Position numbers and translations under genes: made by a program
The notes under the pieces: generated by a model
Told to the model about the DNA's origin: nothing
Databases searched by the model: none
Seen by the model: only the letters and a program-made list of their open reading frames with translations
Part shown: piece after piece, positions 28,961 to 31,211 of the stretch
Numbering within the stretch: the first letter of the stretch is position 1
Layout of the letters: each line of letters opens with the position of its first letter
Assembly (NCBI GenBank): GCA_046155815.1
Contig: JBJXFY010000252.1
Location: 1-31,211 of the forward strand
Direction: 5' to 3'
From: JBJXFY01 sp046155815
GTDB taxonomy: Bacteria; Verrucomicrobiota; Verrucomicrobiia; Limisphaerales; CAIMTB01
DNA length: 31,211 nt

Positions 28961-29000
28961 TTTGACGCGGGAGGCTAGGCGGGAGCTTCAAGGCGTCAAA
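28961..29000. promoter_or_regulatory. TTTGACGC inverted repeat in the divergent promoter region
   Basis: TTTGACGC (28961-28968) and GCGTCAAA (28993-29000) are perfect inverted copies separated by 24 bases, between the PQQ-type gene and the Lrp-type gene. Each contains a -35-like TTGACG facing into the interval. They could be paired -35 elements or a regulator site; good -10 partners are not evident. Confidence 0.45.
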
Positions 29001-29026
29001 TGGAGCGTGGCCACCCTCCCGCCGCC

Positions 29027-29047
29027 GGAACTTGGAACTTGGAACTT
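29027..29047 (+). repeat. three perfect tandem copies of GGAACTT
   Basis: The heptamer GGAACTT is repeated three times without interruption, 28 bases before the ATG of the Lrp-type gene. It is clearly less GC-rich than the flanks. It is the second heptamer tandem in the window, after 5002-5029. Confidence 0.85.
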
Positions 29048-29074
29048 CCCGCCCTTCCTCCCGAACCTCCGCCC

Positions 29075-29554
29075 ATGGACCCGCTGCTGAAGCTCCTCCG
29101 CGACAACGCCGCCCTCACGCCCGCCCGGCTCTCCGCCCTGCTCAACCTGTCCGAGGACGAGGTCGCCCGCCGCATCCAGGCGGCCGAGGATGACCGCACC
29201 ATCCTCGGCTACCGCACGCTGCTGAACGAGGAGAAGCTCGGCCTCGACCTCGTGCGCGCCGTGATCGAGGTGAAGATCACGCCCGAGCGCGGCGGCGGCT
29301 TCGACCGCCTCGCGGAGCGCATCGCGAAGCACGCCGAAGTCCACTCGTGCCACCTGATGAGCGGCAGCTACGACCTTCTGGTCGTCGTCGAAGGGAGCAG
29401 CCTGCGCGAGGTGGCGCGCTTTGTGGCCGAGAAGCTCTCGACCGTGCAGGGCGTCCTCTCGACCGCCACGCACTTCATGCTCAAGCCGTACAAGGAACAG
29501 GGCGTCCTCATCAGCGGCGCGCCGGCCGACGAACGCCTCGCGGTCACGCCCTGA
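29075..29554 (+). CDS. Lrp/AsnC-family transcriptional regulator
   Basis: This is a feast/famine-type regulator, usually an octameric DNA-binding protein that senses amino acids. From ATG 29075 it has 159 aa. The N-terminal helix-turn-helix reads LLRDNAALTPARLSALLNLS then EDEVARRIQAAEDDRTILGY. The ligand-binding RAM domain spans about 68-150 (VRAVIEVKITPE, VHSCHLMSGSYDLLVVVEG and EKLSTVQGVLSTATHFMLKPY). Extending the frame 25 codons upstream gives Pro-rich sequence translated from the heptamer repeats, so the internal ATG is chosen. The next gene, 115 bases on, is DUF1015. The regulated genes cannot be read from the sequence. Confidence 0.9.
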   Translation: MDPLLKLLRDNAALTPARLSALLNLSEDEVARRIQAAEDDRTILGYRTLLNEEKLGLDLVRAVIEVKITPERGGGFDRLAERIAKHAEVHSCHLMSGSYDLLVVVEGSSLREVARFVAEKLSTVQGVLSTATHFMLKPYKEQGVLISGAPADERLAVTP

Positions 29555-29669
29555 ACGCCGGGGCTGCGCCGCGTGCCCGCTGGCGGTCCCGGCAGCCGGG
29601 GACGTCGCAGCCGCTGAATCACATTGGCCTTTCCCCGCCGGCCCCTATCGTCCCGGCCTCGATTCGACC

Positions 29670-30884
29670 ATGGCCACGCTCCGCCCCTTCCCCGCCCTGC
29701 TGCCGAAGCCCGAACTCGCCGCCCGCCTCTGCGAGCTGCCCTACGACGTGATGTCGTCCGAGGAGGCCCGCGCCCTGGCCGCCGGCAACCCGCTCAGCTT
29801 CCTGCACGTCAGCAAGCCGGAGATTGACCTCCCGCCGGGCACGGACCTCTACAGCCCGGCCGTGTACGCGAAGGGCGCGGAGAACTTCGCCCGGCTCATC
29901 GCCGAAGGCGCGCTCGTGCCGGACGCGCAGCCGTGCCTCTACCTCTACCGGCAGGTCATGGGCGGCCACACGCAGACCGGCCTCGTCGCCGCCGCGGGCT
30001 GCCAGGAATACCTCGACGGCTTCATCAAGAAGCACGAGCTGACGCGGCCGGACAAGGAGGACGACCGGGTGCGGCACATTGAGGCGCTGAACTCGCAGAC
30101 CGGCCCTGTCTTCCTCACGTACCCGGCGGTGGCGGCGGTGGACGCGTTCGTCGCGGAGCGCACGGCGGGCGCGCCGTACGCGGACTTCACGGCGGCCGAC
30201 GGGGTACGGCACACGTCGTGGCGCGTCGCGGACACGGAGGGGATCCAGTTCATCGCCGCGGCGTTCGCGCAGATTCCGTTCCTCTACATCGCGGACGGGC
30301 ACCACCGCAGCGCGGCGGCGGGGCGGGTGTTTCAGGCGCGTGGCGGCGCGGGGCACAGCGGCGGCTTCCTCGCCGTGGTTTTCCCGCACAACCAGATGCA
30401 GATCCTGCCATACAACCGCGTGCTGAAGGATCTGAACGGCCTGACGCCCGAGGCGCTGCGGGCGAAACTGGACGCGGTGTTCGTCTTTACGGACCCCGGC
30501 GAGGCGAAGCCGGCGCGGAAGCACGCGCTCGGCCTGTACCTCGACGGGCGCTGGCGGACGCTGCATTTCCGCCCGCACTTCGCCGCCACGAGCGACCCCA
30601 TCGAGAAGCTCGACGTGACGCTGCTGCAGAAGTACGTGCTCGCCCCGCTCTTCGGAATCGACGATCCGCGCACGAGCAGGCGCATCAACTTCGTCGGCGG
30701 CATCCGCGGCACCGCGGAGCTCGAGCGGCTGGTGGACGGCGGCGACTACGCCTGCGCCTTCTCAATGTTCCCGACCGACATCACCGACCTGATGTCCATC
30801 GCCGACGCGGGTGGGATCATGCCGCCGAAGAGCACCTGGTTCGAGCCGAAGCTCCGGGACGCGATGTTCTGCCACCTGATCTGA
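29670..30884 (+). CDS. DUF1015-family protein
   Basis: This is a member of the DUF1015 family (404 aa), cytoplasmic and without signal or membrane segments. Recognisable blocks are RPFPALLPKPELAARLCELP, PYDVMSSEEARAL, NPLSFLHVSKPEIDLP, the central YIADGHHRSAAA (near 210-221), FPHNQMQILPYNRVLKDL, and near the C-terminus PTDITDLMSIADAG then MPPKSTWFEPKLRD. The DGHHR motif resembles that of ParB-fold ADP/ATP-dependent serine kinases such as SerK/SbnI, and DUF1015 genes are often found beside serine-biosynthesis genes, so a kinase-like role is possible but unproven. No serA or serC is within the window. The ATG at 29670 is chosen because the family alignment begins there; the frame is open well upstream. 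Confidence 0.88.
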   Translation: MATLRPFPALLPKPELAARLCELPYDVMSSEEARALAAGNPLSFLHVSKPEIDLPPGTDLYSPAVYAKGAENFARLIAEGALVPDAQPCLYLYRQVMGGHTQTGLVAAAGCQEYLDGFIKKHELTRPDKEDDRVRHIEALNSQTGPVFLTYPAVAAVDAFVAERTAGAPYADFTAADGVRHTSWRVADTEGIQFIAAAFAQIPFLYIADGHHRSAAAGRVFQARGGAGHSGGFLAVVFPHNQMQILPYNRVLKDLNGLTPEALRAKLDAVFVFTDPGEAKPARKHALGLYLDGRWRTLHFRPHFAATSDPIEKLDVTLLQKYVLAPLFGIDDPRTSRRINFVGGIRGTAELERLVDGGDYACAFSMFPTDITDLMSIADAGGIMPPKSTWFEPKLRDAMFCHLI

Positions 30885-30897
30885 GGGCTGATTGACG

Positions 30898-30926
30898 CCC
30901 CGGCTTCCCCCGCAAGATTGCCGGGG
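30898..30926 (+). other. stem-loop between DUF1015 and the Mrp-type gene, overlapping a TTGACG
   Basis: CCCCGGC (30898-30904) and GCCGGGG (30920-30926) form a 7-bp stem with a 15-base loop. TTGACG lies just before it (30892-30897), with AAGATT at 30914-30919 after 16 bases as a weak -10. It could be a terminator, an attenuator or a promoter; the sequence does not decide. Confidence 0.35.
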
Positions 30927-30946
30927 ATGTTTCCTCGTCATCGCGC

Positions 30947-31211
30947 ATGAACGACGCCCTCCTCGCCGCGCTCCGCACGGTCAAGTATCCCGGCTTCAGC
31001 CGTGACATCGTCTCCTTTGGGCTGGTGAAGGCCGCGGAGCTCGCGGACGGCGCGGCGCGCGTGCGGATCGAGCTGACCTCGGCGAGCGCCGACGCGGCGC
31101 GGCAGATCCAGGCCGCCGCGGAGGCGGCGTTGCGCGCGGTGGCCGGCGTCGCGTCCGCCGCCGTCGAGGTCCATGCGCCTTCGCAGCCGGCCGGCGCGCA
31201 GCCGGGCAGCC
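30947..31211 (+). CDS. Mrp/ApbC-type iron-sulfur cluster carrier, N-terminal MIP18 (DUF59) domain (3' end outside window)
   Basis: Only the first 88 codons are present. They read as a MIP18/DUF59 domain: NDALLAALRTVKYPGFSRDI then VSFGLVKAAELADGAARV, with RIELTSASADAARQIQ and LRAVAGV. This is the usual start of Mrp/ApbC P-loop ATPases, which carry and deliver 4Fe-4S clusters in the cytoplasm. The Pro/Ala-rich stretch at the end (PSQPAGAQPGS) is where the linker to the ATPase domain is expected. The commonly conserved Cys of the TTPACP motif in stand-alone family members is replaced here (LTSASADAA). The P-loop lies beyond the window, so a free-standing MIP18 protein cannot be excluded. Confidence 0.75.
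   Translation, partial: MNDALLAALRTVKYPGFSRDIVSFGLVKAAELADGAARVRIELTSASADAARQIQAAAEAALRAVAGVASAAVEVHAPSQPAGAQPGS

Overview
The window is GC-rich bacterial DNA with densely packed genes on both strands. The gene content suggests a Verrucomicrobiota-like bacterium: a Tat-exported Gfo/Idh/MocA oxidoreductase, a secreted PQQ-type beta-propeller protein beginning DWPRWRGPNLDGIS, a CHASE2-Ser/Thr kinase next to a FecR-TPR-outer-membrane protein, and a DUF1015 protein. This is an inference from gene content. No rRNA or other taxonomic marker is present.

Layout, left to right. 1-1164 (minus): Tat-type oxidoreductase, cut by the window edge. 1300-3751 (plus): a tight three-gene unit with an orphan PilT-type ATPase, a two-helix membrane protein and a membrane-anchored, catalytically degenerate nuclease-fold protein. 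3752-4506: a visibly AT-richer island with one 133-aa ORF flanked by attC-like sequences, possibly a stray integron gene cassette. 4507-5522 (minus): translationally coupled Nudix hydrolase and tadA. 5658-11359 (plus): CHASE2-kinase followed by a 1,192-aa FecR/TPR/beta-barrel protein, a likely envelope-sensing pair. 11370-14247 (minus): Ig-like lipoprotein, ppnP and pgi.

14368-21007 (plus) is a signalling block: a CHAD protein with an apparent frameshift, a CheR-type methyltransferase, a 1,222-aa hybrid histidine kinase carrying HisKA, HATPase, two receivers and Hpt, and a receiver-adenylate cyclase. The phosphorelay could pass phosphate to the receiver of the cyclase. 21098-24620 (plus): a TetR/CecR-type repressor with a clear promoter and operator, then a DevCAB-type export system (permease, ATPase, membrane-fusion protein). 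Two strong hairpins separate this from the minus-strand genes.

24744-28952 (minus): thrC, hom, a tiny lipoprotein and the PQQ-type beta-propeller protein. 28953-29074 is a divergent promoter region with a TTTGACGC inverted repeat. 29075-31211 (plus): Lrp/AsnC-type regulator, DUF1015 protein, and the start of an Mrp/ApbC-type Fe-S carrier cut by the right edge. I saw no tRNA, rRNA, CRISPR array or transposase. Very long open frames opposite the real genes are GC-rich shadows.
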